Source: Macrocystis pyrifera
Taxonomy: Eukaryota; Sar; Phaeophyceae; Laminariales; Laminariaceae
Direction: 5' to 3'
Assembly (NCBI GenBank): GCA_031763025.1
Contig: JASSKH010000035.1
Coordinates: forward strand, 3,260,320-3,324,319
DNA: 64,000 bases
Made by a program: the position numbers and the translations under genes. Under the pieces are notes generated by a model that saw nothing but the letters and a program-made list of their open reading frames with translations, made no database searches and was not told the DNA's origin. Positions 10,131-22,141 of the stretch are shown piece by piece. Every line of letters begins with the position of its first letter. Within the stretch, counting starts at the first letter, position 1.

Positions 10131-13100
10131 TTAGGCGGCCTCCAACGTCGCTGATTGCACAGCCTCCGGCGGCGCGCGTACCCAGTTCCCCATCTGACTA
10201 ACATAGTCACCCGAAAAGTTGGTCGTAGTTTTGACCGTACGGTGGTAGTGAGCCGTCTCGGAGCCAGCGCTTGTCGGGGCGCAGTTGATGTCGGTGTTGT
10301 CGAAAGGGTTCTGCCGTTTGGGGAGCAGGAAAAAGGCGCGGGGGTTGGTCAAGCACACCGCGGTGCACACGGTGCCAGGTTATGTACGTCACACTAGCAG
10401 AAAATTAAGGCATAAAAATTGTCGGAAGAAGCAACAGAGCAAGAAGTGCGGCAACCATTTCTCCTTGCGCAGCAACGATTTCTCCTCAAGTCGCTCATCC
10501 GTGGGATCACATGACGAGCGCGAGCTTGCATGTAGGTGTGTAGGAGCACTTGGGGTATATACCGATGAACCGAGATGCAACCCGGCAAGAGGGGGCATTG
10601 CTGTTCTCCTTTCAAGGAAGGAAACGCCTCTTGTTCAAACAAACACCCCAGCACCTTTGCCACAGAACGGCAGCTGAAAGCAACAGTGCACTCAAGGCCT
10701 GTACACCTGCAAAATGTTCTCCAGCCCGGATTTTTCAGCGAACAGTGTCATCGTGAACTTTTTCGGTCGAAATACTCCCAGCACCCCCCGCACGATGTCA
10801 TCGTAGTCCGGCAAGCGCACATTCGTCTCGAATGAGGCGTAGCTGAAATCGGACTCTGGTGTCACCTTGGGAAGGCCAGAACGTCGACGTACGGAGAGCA
10901 GGCATGCGCGCGTGGAGGGACGAAGGGAGTGGGGGGGGGGTACTCATTATCATGCATGGCCGTAGTCGTATGACCATGGACCCTCGTATCTATACAATGC
11001 CGGGACGGAGCGCGTCGGGTTTTCACCGACCAGGCAGACATTGCTTGCACCAAGCACGAAGCGCCGTGAGGTGTTGGCGAGTCGCATGAAGGGTGAGCTG
11101 CATCCTTTAGAGGCGGACTTTTTTGCATATGGATGACAGTATCAATGAATTGATTTAATTTCTGGTTTGGCCACTTCCAGAGACAGCAATGAGGGTTTTC
11201 TATGTAACTGCCTCGTGGGTGCCTCACCATATACACACTACGTGATACGATCATCCCCCTTGTGCGGAGTAAAGGATCTCCCCGCACAAAAACGATCTAA
11301 CTTGACCGCCAGCCGTGGTAACCGCCAAACATAAATAAACAACAAAAAACGGTACCCTGGCTGTCTAGCTCACGCAGTGAGAGGCGTGTTTTACAGCGTC
11401 GTCGCCAACCGACATCAACCCAACCTATATATACTAGGTATATAATACAGGGAGGGGGGGGGGGGGGGGGGGGGGTACTCGATAGGAGAGATGTACTCGA
11501 TCTCATGCATGGCCGTAGTCGTATGACCATAGACCCTCGCATCCCTACAATTCCGGGACGGAGCATGTCGGGTTTTCACCGACCAGGCGGACATTGCTTG
11601 CACCAAGCGCGAAGCGCCGTGAGGTGTCCGGCGAGTCGCATGAAGGGTGAGCTGCATCCTACTAAAACCCGCTCGTGAGGCGGACTTGCATATGGATGAC
11701 AGCCTCAATGAGTTAGTTTAATTTCCGGTGTGGCCACTTCCAAAGACAGCAATGGGAGTACTATGTATCTGCCTCTTGGGTGCCTTACCTTGAACACTAC
11801 GTGATACGATCAATTCCCTTGTGCAGAGTAAAGGTTCTTTACTTCGCACAAATGATCTAACTAGACGACCAGCTGTGGGCGACCGCCAAAAAAAAAAAAA
11901 AAAAAAAAAAAAATGGTACCCTGGATGTCTAGCTCACGTAGTGAGCGGCATGTTTTACAGTGTCGTTGCCAACCGACGCCAACCCAACCCATATATAATA
12001 GATAATCGGGGGGGGGGGGGGTAAGATCTGGTAGTGCTTCTACTGAGTCTTCACGACGGTGGCGGACCGTTAGATGCTTGGCGGTGAAAGTGGGGTTGAG
12101 ACATAAAACGTTGTAGAACTATTACCGTAGACGACAGGAGGGGGGACGCGAGGCGGGCCGGGGGAGGGGGGGATCTGTGAAGACTTTCTCAAGAACCAAG
12201 CTCCTGGACGCCCGTATTGAAGAGCCGGATAGCGCTACTGGACTAAAAAAAACTCAGCAATACTTGGTGGCGGCCGATCCGTCTCGCAGCATGCAGTTAC
12301 CGTGTTTCTGGTCAACACGAAACAAATTTGTTGGAGAAAAAACAAGGCACTCGGAGCTCAGGGCGTAAACGACGGCATCGACGGCGCTATCGTGTCTCCG
12401 TACCCCCTCACATGAATGGTGTAGTACGCTCGCCCTTCGAGCGCATTTATGCTGTACCCGCACGGGTCGAAGAGGTGGTCCTGCAGGGTCGCCTTTGGAA
12501 ACACTCTCCTAATGCCTGATCGCGAGGATACATCTTCGGCCGTTTGGACCTACATCACGGCAAACAATGGAGCAAACGTTGGGTGGCGGTTTTTTTTTCA
12601 TACTTTGGTTGGAAGCATGCGATCTGTTCGGCTTGGTCTTGGAAATACAGAAATCAGCCAAGCTGGTGTTGCTACACGGCTCCCGCAGTACGGTGCGAGG
12701 AGCTGCCGATAGCGTCCAACATAGCTCGCGCCTGTGTTGCGCGTTAACATAGGGGCAGCTGCGTGTCGGAAACACGACAACTGGAACCTCAAACAAAGCC
12801 CGAACCGGGCAGAGAGCGATCACACACCTCCACCTCTCGTTGCTCGTGCCACGTCAGAACAATCGGAAGCAGCGCCAGCAAACATTTCCTACAGCTACGA
12901 AGCGTGCCGGAGAAAAAGAACCGTCACCCACACACTTCAGCACAGGTCCAGCTGGACAAGGGGGACAAGAAAACAACGCCGACTCACATCCTCCGACTTG
13001 AAGAAATTCTGAGCCACCTCTGGCTCGAGCTCGTACATCATGATGTTGAGCGTACGGTCGGCCGTTGCGATGTTCGGTCTCTTCCAGTCATCCGCGACGT

Positions 13101-15238
13101 AGGTATACCAGTGGTCGCCGTTCAGGGGGCCGTTCACGTAGGCTGATCCGGTGAACATGGTGTCGAGGAAGTCCACTTCGTCGGCGAACGATTTGTGCGG
13201 ATAGATCTGTGCGCATACGGAGACCGATCGTTCATCTATACGGGCTGCGCCGGGTCCCTCCCGTCATCGAGCCGGCATGTAAACAACAAAAAATAGCGAC
13301 TGGCTGGATACCACGTGCCGTACTCCTATGCAAGCAAGAGGAAGCCAAGCAAGCCATCGCAAGCAAGAATTAAGGCGGCTCTAAATCAAGGGAGTACCTG
13401 GTCCGTCGGGAACTTGAAGTCTTTCCTGGAGTAGCCCATACATTCCAAGCTAAGGCCGTAGCTCTTGGTCACGACTGTCAGCAACGGTAGACACCTGGGC
13501 GGCCAACGTTTCAACCCAAGTGGCAAAACATGCTAAGATCGAAGCGAGGCAGTTCCGGAACCCGGGAAAACAGCAAGTAGCGGCGCCCCAGCCGTGGCCG
13601 TATCTATGTGGACACCACTGCTAGGTTCCATTGACAGCATAATAACTCTTCTCACAGCACATCGCACGAAGGAAAAAGCGAGGACGTTAGCCACGCGGCA
13701 GTAGGATACCAGAGACAACGGCGTCGAGGTTAACCTCTTTGGAACCCCGAGATAGCGACCAGAACATTGGCTGGTAACTTTGGTGTTTTCAGCCGTGTAG
13801 GAGCAGTGTGAGCGCCCAGCAGCACGGGCAGGATCATGTCGGGCCCGTGCCGTGCGTCTTATTGTAGTGTAACTCGGACACCAGTTAGCATCACCCCCAA
13901 ATGACGCAGTGACCGTGGCTACTGTAATCGTCACTGTTTATCGCCAGCGTTCCCCTCTGATCTCCCAGGAGGGTTAGGAACGACTAAAGCACACAAGTCG
14001 GGCGAAGCAGCAAGTCATCGGCGGCCTCGCCGCAACTACGCGGTCGTTCAAGAGAGGGATGCAACCGACAACCGTAACGCTCATTGCCATATATATAAGC
14101 GCTCTCCATGGAGGGTTTCGATTCGAGTGGCCGACCTTAGCAGGGTAGTAGTGCCGCAGGTCTTGAGCACGAGCTTGCTCTTGTACACGAACAGGCTGCT
14201 CTCCGACAGCACGTAAGAGTCGAAGCACTCATTTCCTCTGTGGTGCAAAATTTGGCACTGTGCCTGTTGCAGTCGACGACGGTGTCACCAGCGCAAAACA
14301 ATCTGAGACGCACATACCCCGCTCGGGATATATTGTTCAAGCATCCGTCATAGTTTGACGGACAGAGCTCATTCAAAATGACAAACTCTGTGTTCGTACT
14401 CAATAGAGGTCGTCGCTGCCTTGACAAGTTCGTACAACGAACAAAGTGTGGCTGTTCTTGGGCATGAACCCATGCTGCTCTCAATTCGAATCTATCGGGT
14501 CGCGACTGGAGAAGGTTTAGTCTAGTCGCAACCCCTTCGTTGCTGGTGCCGGGATTTTTGGAACTGTCCACGAAGACAAAGCGGCGGCATGGCGACCGGG
14601 TGAGGGAGCTGGCACCGTGACACGCACAAGTTCAACGCTCTTGTGTTTAGAACACCCCTTGCCACCCTGCGTCGAAAATGCGTCCTTCATCTTCACGGAT
14701 AATACATTTAGTGACGTACCTGGTATGGTACGAAATGCGCCCGCCAGCTGTTGCCGTCAACTTTTACACCAAACGCAAACTCTGCTTTTCGTGCAAGCGT
14801 AGCTAATCGCTTCGCAACTCTACCGACAGCGATCTCAGTTTGGAGGGCTCAGATGCGGGTGGGACCAGGGTATGCCAAGCGTGCCGCACTATGACGACTA
14901 TGAAGCCCCGTACCTATCCTATAGACGATATGTCGACAAAAGACACACGCGGCCACCACACTGGCCGGCCCAAACAAGAACGGTCCCGCGTGTGGGCATG
15001 CACAACCTCCATATAGCACCTGTGCCAATATGACGTCCCACTGGTCCCTGCGAATGGCCCTCAGCCCATTCTCGTGGCCTATGTCGGGGTCGAACTCAAC
15101 CTTAAGAGTTTTCTCGGGCCCCTCGAACCCCTGCTGCCCTCGCTCCTCGATCTTCCGCTCGAAAGCTGGAAGGTTGAAAGCGGCCTCTCCGCCGTTGACC
15201 AGAGAAGATCCGGTGGCAGGGTCGAGCGCAATTCGTTC
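10131..15238 (-). CDS. SAMDC: S-adenosylmethionine decarboxylase proenzyme, 8 exons, start exon missing
   Basis: The enzyme makes decarboxylated S-adenosylmethionine for spermidine and spermine synthesis; it is cytosolic and self-cleaving, with a pyruvoyl cofactor. Exons in order of translation: 15238-15020, 14747-14720, 14235-14136, 13494-13398, 13206-12988, 12549-12412, 10865-10707 and 10310-10131 (TAA). All junctions are GT-AG and in phase, giving 379 residues. Motifs: [12 protein letters not shown] (active-site acidic pair), [10 protein letters not shown] (cleavage between Glu and Ser), [10 protein letters not shown] (catalytic Cys), [22 protein letters not shown] (Ser), then YYTIH joined across an intron to VTPESDFSY (His and Glu). 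Length fits the eukaryotic family. The upstream boundary uses an AG before GAACGAATTG; no in-frame ATG lies in that exon, so an initiator exon further upstream is missing. The 10866-12411 intron holds two full copies of the poly-G-flanked repeat. Confidence 0.95.
10941..11453 (-). repeat. Poly-G-flanked repeat, full-length copy 1
   Basis: The plus strand reads G10, then TACTCATTATCATGCATGG and GGCCGTAGTCGTATGACC, continuing about 510 bp to TATATAATACAGGGA and a G22 tract. It lies head-to-tail with copy 2 in an intron of the SAMDC gene. The strand is given as minus because the truncation pattern of all copies suggests that the element's 3' end is at the poly-G side (poly-C on the minus strand). 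No open reading frame of note. I do not recognise the family. Confidence 0.8.
11476..12007 (-). repeat. Poly-G-flanked repeat, full-length copy 2
   Basis: This is the same unit as copy 1, in the same orientation, between G22 (11454-11475) and G14 (12008-12021). It has a short duplication of its first bases (TACTCGAT twice), and an A28 tract at about 11888-11913 where copy 1 has a shorter A-rich run. The sequence shared with copy 1 runs the whole length, including GGTACCCTGG and the ending near TATATAATAGATAATC. Confidence 0.8.
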
Positions 15239-16560
15239 CTGCCAAATGGAGTCCACCAATTGAGGCTGACCACGGGCACGGATGCACACGTGTACACCAG
15301 CCGAGGCGAAAGGAAAGGTGGGTAATACTACGCCAGTCAAGAAAGAAGACGAAAGATATTAACGTGCGGAAGCAATACTGCGAAAGATCAAAAACCGAGT
15401 TTGAGTGGATATACAGCCCCACTGCTGTACTATTGTAGCCTTTAGGTATTGGGACCCATGTGTGTCGACCTGAAAACACGGTGGTGTCATCAACCGTCTG
15501 GAAAGAGCGTGCAGCAGTGCAAGTATCGTCATGCTGCGCGGGTGCTATACATGTCCCTACGCTGGAATTCAGACACGTCACCTACCCCAGGAGCTTGCCT
15601 GCTAATAGGCTGCTTAGTGTGGGCGATTGCCTGTTTTCAACATCTTCCCCTCTCAAGTATAATAATCCCAAAGGGGCCATAGGTTGCTTGAGCGTTCGGG
15701 CGCGGTTCGAAGCGTGCGGGTAGGCTAATCGGAGAATTTTCCCGTAAGGCGCACTGCCGTGAAATTAGCTACTAACGTCCTTGTGCACAATGTCGAAGGC
15801 ACCCGTCTAAGATGGCGAAGCCTCGTGGGCGCTACGCATCGATCATTGGCGTATTCGAGAGGTGAAGATATAAAACGCACACTCTGGCGCCCCTTCGAGA
15901 GGACATGGGACGGCTAGAATTTTGCAGTCTTGTTTTTTTTTCAGGTTGTCGCCGATTGTTGCATGACAGCGCGGTAATACGACGCCGACGCCATACGAAC
16001 ACGGGAAGGTTAACCTTGACCCGTGCATCGCTGCAAAAAAACGAAATAATAAACATGGTCAAAATTCAAGTAGTTTGTCCCTGAAACGTGGTGAAGTTCG
16101 AAAGGGGTGAACCGTCTTAGTTCCTGTCCTCTTCGTCGGTTTTGAATTACCTGAGGTTGCATTCAACAGACACATCGTATCATACGTTCTCGGCTGAAAA
16201 ACAGAACGTCCAAAGGATGATTTTAATAACTGCAACTAACCACGGTTCGACAAACTCAGAAACGTATTTGGGTAGTTTGCTGTGGTACGCACAAGTATTA
16301 CAATCAGAACCTGTCTCGCAGAAAAGTATCCCGAGATCAGCACATCAGCACCTGACCGAAAGATGACAAATGTGCGAGTTCGAGCACGAGAACATATCGA
16401 ACCTAACCACAACATCAGCCGCCGACGTCAAGTCAAATACCCGTGACTTAAGAGTTCTCAACAGATCGTCCGCAACATTTTGTTTGTCGCAAGTAGCACA
16501 TGACATGTGTCTCTTCTTTGTGTTTGTGCAACAGGATTAGAGTTACTACTGTAGGTTTAG
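15239..16560. other. No gene recognised; probable 5' region of SAMDC
   Basis: I see no domain or splice pattern here beyond short chance frames. The first coding exon and promoter of the SAMDC gene should lie here, but I could not choose between several minus-strand ATG codons. Confidence 0.4.
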
Positions 16561-16569
16561 TTGTGTGCT

Positions 16570-17510
16570 TTGTGAGATCTCGTGAGAGCTCCCATGGGAG
16601 TCCGCGGACTCCCGTGGGTGTATGATGGAATGCCACAGGATCCCACGGCGGCATCCCACGGCCTCTCGTGAGACTTCCCATGGGATTCCACCGGACACCG
16701 CGGAGCGCCAGGGAAGATCCTGTTATCGTACTGGTTTGAATGATGTAGACAGGCCGGTAAGTATCTGGGTACAGGGATTAGGATCGTATCTGTAGTACGT
16801 GGGAGGCGTATCATAGATGGAAAACCAGGGTTTTCCGGCGTTTCCGCCCATGGGTTCCCTGGTGTTCCTAACTGGCATCCCGCAGAATTTCCCTTCATGG
16901 GAAGTATCCCACGGTAGTTCTCACCGGTGTTCTCTTGGGACTCCTTAATAATCCACTGACCCTACCCTACCTCTAAATTCCAGTGTGATCCCGCGAGTGG
17001 TCTTTCTTCGCTCCCATGATTTCCCGCGAGTTCTCGCGATAACATTAACCTAACCCTAACCTCATAGCATCCAACGGGATCTCATGGATTCCCACAGAGT
17101 AATCCCGCGGTAATTTGCGCGTGAATTACCCTGGGATTCCGCCGCTTCTCGTGAGATCCGATGCGGAATCCCATGAGATGCCGCGGATCCCACGGCATGC
17201 CGCGAGGGGCCACCTGGGATGTCGTGGGAAGCCGCGGGATTCCACATCGGAACCGCGGGCGGAACTGACGTGGGATGTCGCGGGCGGGATCCCAGATCCC
17301 GCGGCGTCGAACGCAGGATCCCGCGGTATCCGATGGATTTCCCATGGGATACCGCGGACCCCGCGGCATACCGCGAGATCCCACCTGGGGTGTCGTGGGA
17401 AGCCATGGGTGCCACATCGGAAGCCGAGAGCGGATCCGGCGTGGGGCGCCGCGCGTGGGATCCTAGATCCCTCGGCGTCCCACGCGGGATGCCGCGGTAT
17501 CTGATGGGGC
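16570..17510. repeat. Degenerate CCGCGG/CCCATGGG-rich satellite
   Basis: The stretch is made of variants of short palindromic words (GATCCCGCGG, CCATGGG, CCCACGG) at 8-15 bp spacing. Within it 17178-17334 and 17350-17503 are a diverged tandem pair with a period of about 172 bp. Open frames run through it on both strands but are the result of the repeat. The flank 17520-18100 shows nothing beyond short CTGTGAACTGCT repeats. Confidence 0.7.
16752..16835 (+). repeat. Fragment of the gypsy-family LTR
   Basis: The stretch from CCGGTAAGTATCTGGG to GGAAAACCAGGG aligns with positions 7272-7345 of the LTR (CCGGTAATTACCTGGG to GAAAACCAGGG). It is in the same orientation and interrupts the satellite. 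Confidence 0.7.
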
Positions 17511-18104
17511 TTACCACGGGAACCCACCCAAGAGCCCAATAATACCATTGCCGCTATGTAAGTAAAGAACACGATGACACAAAAAAAAAAACTGGATCGT
17601 GCCTGTTACTGCCATATCATGGGCAAACCGAACCGCCAAAGCGGGAAACCTACCGTACATAACATTCTTCATGGTCCGTGAAAGGAACATATAGAGCCCC
17701 CAGAGGCCATAATATCACTGTATTTCGCTATATACCTGGTACGTACCTGTGTGCGCTTCTGCGAGTCCATCTAACTAGCCGGGTGCAGCGATGCTGGCCC
17801 CGGGCTCTGGTATATGCTATGTTCCCAGCAGGCCTATCCCGACGCCACACGCATTATTTTGCACGAGTTACGTGCAGTGTGAGTTTGAACGTGTGAACTT
17901 GTCAACTACTGCTGTGAACTGCTCGTGCTGTGAACTGCTGGCTCGCTGTGAACGTTTCGAATTTCAACACTCGCTGTGGGGATTGAGATCGAGATTAGGA
18001 TACCGCTGTACTGCTACCGTACCTTGACCATGAGAAATCAATTTTAGAGTAATCGGGACCGAGACTTTGCCACCTGGTACTGCGTATGTGTTCTTCATAT
18101 TAGA

Positions 18105-18620
18105 CCGCTCTTTCTACCCGTCGACATCCAGTACAACCAGTGTGCGTGCCGATTCTTCATCCTAGAGAGAGATACAAGTTCTGTGGTCAGAAAACTACGG
18201 CACAGACTACATTGCTATGCAGTTAGCAGAGTAGACAATGGAACGCGATGTCATCGTACTGGATACAACAGGCATGCCATACGCATTCTATATAGCGTGC
18301 GTTGAAAGAGAGAAAAATCGAAAAAAAGAATCAAACACAAATCGAATGAAAAAAGAGTGTCGTGTCTCTCCGAAGGACATGTGGCAGACAAAACAAAAGA
18401 AGAAACAATTATACCACAACACTTGAACAGATTAAGACAAAGAACGAAGGGAAAGAACAGGCAAACCGAAGCACAACAAAGCACCCTCCAGGCAGCCGCA
18501 GCAGTTGTGGTGCGAGTAGCATAGACAGATTCTACCCATTGCAGTAGTCGGTCTAGTACCTTGCTACCCTGTCTGCCGTCTCTTTCCTACTTTCGTCAAC
18601 CATGGTTTCCCTATGACCGT
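18105..18620 (-). repeat. LINE 3' tail fragment, reversed
   Basis: It begins TTCTTCATATTAGACC and GTCGACATCCAGTACAACC, which is the reverse complement of the tail of the LINE copy at 43190-46188. It continues to a piece matching the end of that LINE's coding region (CTACCCTGTCTGCC, TCCTACTTTCGTC). It is a 5'-truncated LINE insertion on the minus strand. Confidence 0.65.
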
Positions 18621-19057
18621 TGCCCCCCCCCCTTCCCAACCTCTTGGAACACCACCCATATAGCGGATATGTGGTCCTTCCTACTCAATTTCGCGTCGTC
18701 TTCGTGCCAAACACAAACGACACAGTGCGAAAAAAAAGAAAGAACAAAACAGACAAATAATACGTAAACTAAAACAAACGAAGAAAACTCAGGCATATAC
18801 GGAATTAGAGAAAGCAAAGGCAAGAAGCGACCACAACGACAGAACTACTCATTACGAGCGGCTGTACTGCTGCAGTGTCGCTGTCGTGCCCCCCTGGGGA
18901 GAGCTGCGAGGAAAAATACAACACAGGAGGCTACAGCTGTTCCTCAGGGAGTATTCCCCGAGCCTCGCAGTAGCTGCACGCGACGATTTTCAACTACGCT
19001 ATGGCCGCATGGGCAACAAGAGAATCCTTCTGTACTTAGTTGTTGAAATAGGAACTA

Positions 19058-19162
19058 TTACGGGGGACCATAGTAAATAGGACCTACGGTACAGACAAAA
19101 ACCTATATATTTACCTATTTTTACTAACAATAGTTGGCCCTATTTACTATGGTCCCCCGTAA
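19058..19162. mobile_element. 105-bp TA-flanked MITE, copy 1
   Basis: The terminal inverted repeats are about 27 bp, starting TTACGGGGGACCATAGTAAA, with a 50-bp AT-rich centre. A second 105-bp copy lies at 58345-58449 with its centre inverted. Copy 2 has a TA duplication; here the left side is TA and the right side AA. This fits a Tc1/mariner-type non-autonomous element. Confidence 0.8.
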
Positions 19163-19164
19163 AA

Positions 19165-19490
19165 TAATTATCCTCCCTTTTGTGAAGCACCTTGGTGATC
19201 GCATACTTCCATTGCTGAGGGACTTCTCCCGTTACCTAAACATTGACAAGGCTGTGGTGAAAGCACTGGATGAGTTCGGGGTGATCGCGTCAGTAAATCG
19301 GCCGGGAGGCCGTCTGGCGCAACTGCTCTCCAGATAGGCACGGTCTTAATTACTCCCGTCATCTCGCCCAGGGATGGTTCGTCTCCAATCGGTAGTTCAA
19401 GCTGTCGTGGTGGCCATAGGTCGATGAAAGCGGGATCGAGTTTCAGCGATTTCGTGTTCAAGGGTTTATGGAAGACCCTCACCCATCATT
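19165..19490 (-). pseudogene. LINE fragment, inverted 5' segment
   Basis: The minus-strand translation ([40 protein letters not shown]) matches the stretch just before the reverse transcriptase in the LINE copy at 43440-43620. It abuts a plus-strand LINE segment from about 19505, head to head, with the reverse transcriptase core missing between them. Confidence 0.8.
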
Positions 19491-19504
19491 CACGTATTCG
19501 CACG

Positions 19505-20105
19505 TGACCGTCTTTGAAGCGGCAGGCCTCACGGTATCGGAAAAGAAGACGGAGACAATGCTTCTCCTCGAAAACCAGACCAGACAACCGTCGCCCCACC
19601 GTTCGTCATCGTAGAAGCAGGCCAGAGGTATAAACAGACGGCCCAGTTCTTATATCTGGGCGGCATTATCCACGATAACGCTGACCTCTCGCTCGAAATC
19701 GACCGACGGATCCGTCTCATGCGGGCATGCCTCAAACGGTTCGGCCCGGAGTTGCATGATAGGACGACCGCCCCGCTTAGCCTGGAAGTCCGAATGCTGA
19801 AGGCCGAGGTGATTGAGACGCTGCTGTACGGGTGTGTGACGTGGACACTCAGAGCGGAACACTTTGCCAAGCTTCGAACGGCTCACCACCAAGTAAGTCC
19901 TCTAGCGAGTCATCGGCTTCCAGCGCCGACTCTGCGCTGACCACGCCACCCTCTCGTACGCGAAGGCCCTCAAGATGACACGTTGCGAGAGCATCGAAAC
20001 GACCATCCGTAAGCAGCGGCTCTTTTTCGCGGGGGGCGTGGCACGGCAAAGCGAGGAGCGACTACCCAATCGGGTAATGTTCGGGACGATGGCTGGCGGG
20101 GAGAA
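19505..20105 (+). pseudogene. LINE fragment, C-terminal region of the ORF
   Basis: The frames encode [49 protein letters not shown] and IRKQRLFFAGG, collinear with the LINE copy at 44400-44990. It starts just after the YADD region and is cut at 20105 by the nested LTR element. The same LINE resumes at about 22423. Confidence 0.85.
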
Positions 20106-20383
20106 TGTCAAGATCAAGCGGGCGGGACATGTTGTATCCCTGGACAGGTCTGCCTACTAAGTCGGTGCTCGTTGGTACTCATGTGTCTTGGTTGCTCAGA
20201 GATAGAAGAAGAGCAGCGTTATTCCTTTCGTGCACGCGGAGACTGAGACCAAGCTCGTGCCCCTGTGGAAAACCTCTGGCTTTCCACCCAAGATACGCCT
20301 TCCAAGTACTACAAATACGATCCCAGTGCCTGAACCCAGGTAATTACCGGGCTTTCAACCTCGTTCAAAGCAGCATAATAACA
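20106..20383 (-). repeat. 3' LTR of nested element
   Basis: On the plus strand it reads TGTCAAGATCAAGCGGG to CATAATAACA. It aligns end to end with 22142-22419 and with 7237-7511. Confidence 0.85.
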
Positions 20384-22141
20384 CTAGCCCACTCTGATGA
20401 GCCGTATATGCAGAATTATGGGAAATTCATGGAAACCTCGATCCACAAACTAGAACATGAGTCGAAGATGCGGCTCCTCAAAACCCACTCCCACACCTCT
20501 GAACGGCAAGGCAACGAAACCGGCAAAGTACGTAAAAAAAATGAAAGGAAGACCTAGTCTTAAGGGGCAGGAATAAATCGTCAATGGAAGTCATCGCCAT
20601 GCCACCCGCACAGGGGGGGGAGGCGAGGAAGACGCATGGAAAAGCCAAAAGTGAATACCAAAAACGAGAAGAAAAATAACACGGAACACAGCCAGAACCA
20701 CCTAAACCCAGCCCACAACTCTGAAAACGCGTCCTGGGTCACAAATGAGTGGCCTGATTACCTAGACCAGCCCCGACACTGAGCGGGGGGGTAGGCAGGA
20801 CAAGATACGCAAAAATCATCCCCAACCCAGCCCAAAAAAGAGAAAACAAACCAGAAACACACCGAGCAGAAAAAAACCACCCCCGAAAGTCCAGGAAAAC
20901 GACAAAAAAGAAGAGAAAAAAATTATCGCTGTAGCTACAAACAGAGATCCTGGAAATTGCAGTACTGCTTCGAGTAGTAATACTGCTGTTAGAGGGAGCG
21001 CTACGGCCGCTCGTGAATATTTTCCCGCCCCTGCCCCTCGCCCACAAGACGGCACACTGGATTTCAGTTTTGCGCCTGCTTTGCCCGCTGCTGTAGCCAC
21101 CCGCGACGATTCTGCTGAGAATTCTCGTGCTGATGCGAGTTTTAATACTGCTGTTCGAGGGGACGATGCCTTTAAGGGGCCCTCCAGTACCGGAGACGTA
21201 CCAAAGCCAACCACACTACTCTCAGTACACGTACAAACCGTGACGACCGCCATCCTATCGCGACACCTTCTGCGGTCGATGCTCGCTCCCCAAACGCTTG
21301 CAACGCCCGCCGAATGGCGCGCCATGCCTTGATCACTGCTATACAAGTTGCTGAAGCACAAGCCACGGCTACTGCCACCGCTGTTTCTACACTCCACGAC
21401 CCTGAGAACCGCCGTTTCTCGTCCCCCCCTGCCCCGGTGGTCGTCGGTGGCCGCAGTTGCGGTGTGTGTGGGGGGGGGGAGTGTGCTTCTCTGAGAACAC
21501 AGGCCCTGGTGCACGAAGCTTCTTCCACCACCCGACGGCGAAGAGCGCAGCTGGGTTGCATGGAGAGCACTGCGTCCAGGTTTGTCCGACGTGCTCCGGC
21601 CCGGAGCAGATGCAGCTGGCTCCACGGGCTAGCTGGGTACGCGTTCAGCGGAGTGGGGTCTTCTAGGTGGCTTGGACGGCAGAGGGCACGAGTGGGGAGT
21701 CAAAACTGCAAAACCCAAGGCCTGGCTGGTCACGCGCGTCACGCGCTCTAAGGGGCGGGGGCGTCCAGTTGTCTTGAACGGCAGAGCTCGCCCAGCCGAG
21801 CGAGAAGGCACGGAAGGGGTTTTGGATGAGGTCCGTCGGGCGGAGGCTGCTTGGGCCTCGTCAGGGGGCCCCGGTCGAAGCTCTTTCTCCTCATGGTGGT
21901 CTGTTGTACAAGGCGCTCGATCCACGTCGACGAGCCTTGGGCGGTGGGGCACTGGGGGGCTCTGGGCCTCAGTGGCTCGGCCACCATGAGGGGAAGCAAA
22001 CCCTCCCACCTCATGAGTCTCCATCGTGAAGTGTGCGGAGCAAACTTACTCTAGAATAGAACGGCGAACAAAAAAAATAACAGTGACAGAAAAACTCGTA
22101 TCGGAAAAAAGACGAAAAAGTCGTGAGCCGAAGACGCCACT

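Noticed and set aside
10955..10985. Poly-G-flanked repeat as a 5S rRNA- or tRNA-derived SINE
   Set aside because: Only about a dozen bases (ACTACGGCCAT on the minus strand) resemble the start of 5S rRNA, and no full Pol III box pair in correct spacing was found.
16557..17572. Several overlapping frames of 100-150 codons on both strands
   Set aside because: All are products of the CCGCGG-rich satellite, which lacks stop codons by composition.
20105..20557. Plus-strand frame of 150 codons, also seen on the minus strand at 7159-7488
   Set aside because: It is the antisense reading of LTR and 3' untranslated sequence; it recurs because the LTR recurs.
20816..21625. Long minus-strand frame as a host gene
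   Set aside because: It lies within the deleted gypsy element and its start matches the element's N-terminal region; the rest is low-complexity.
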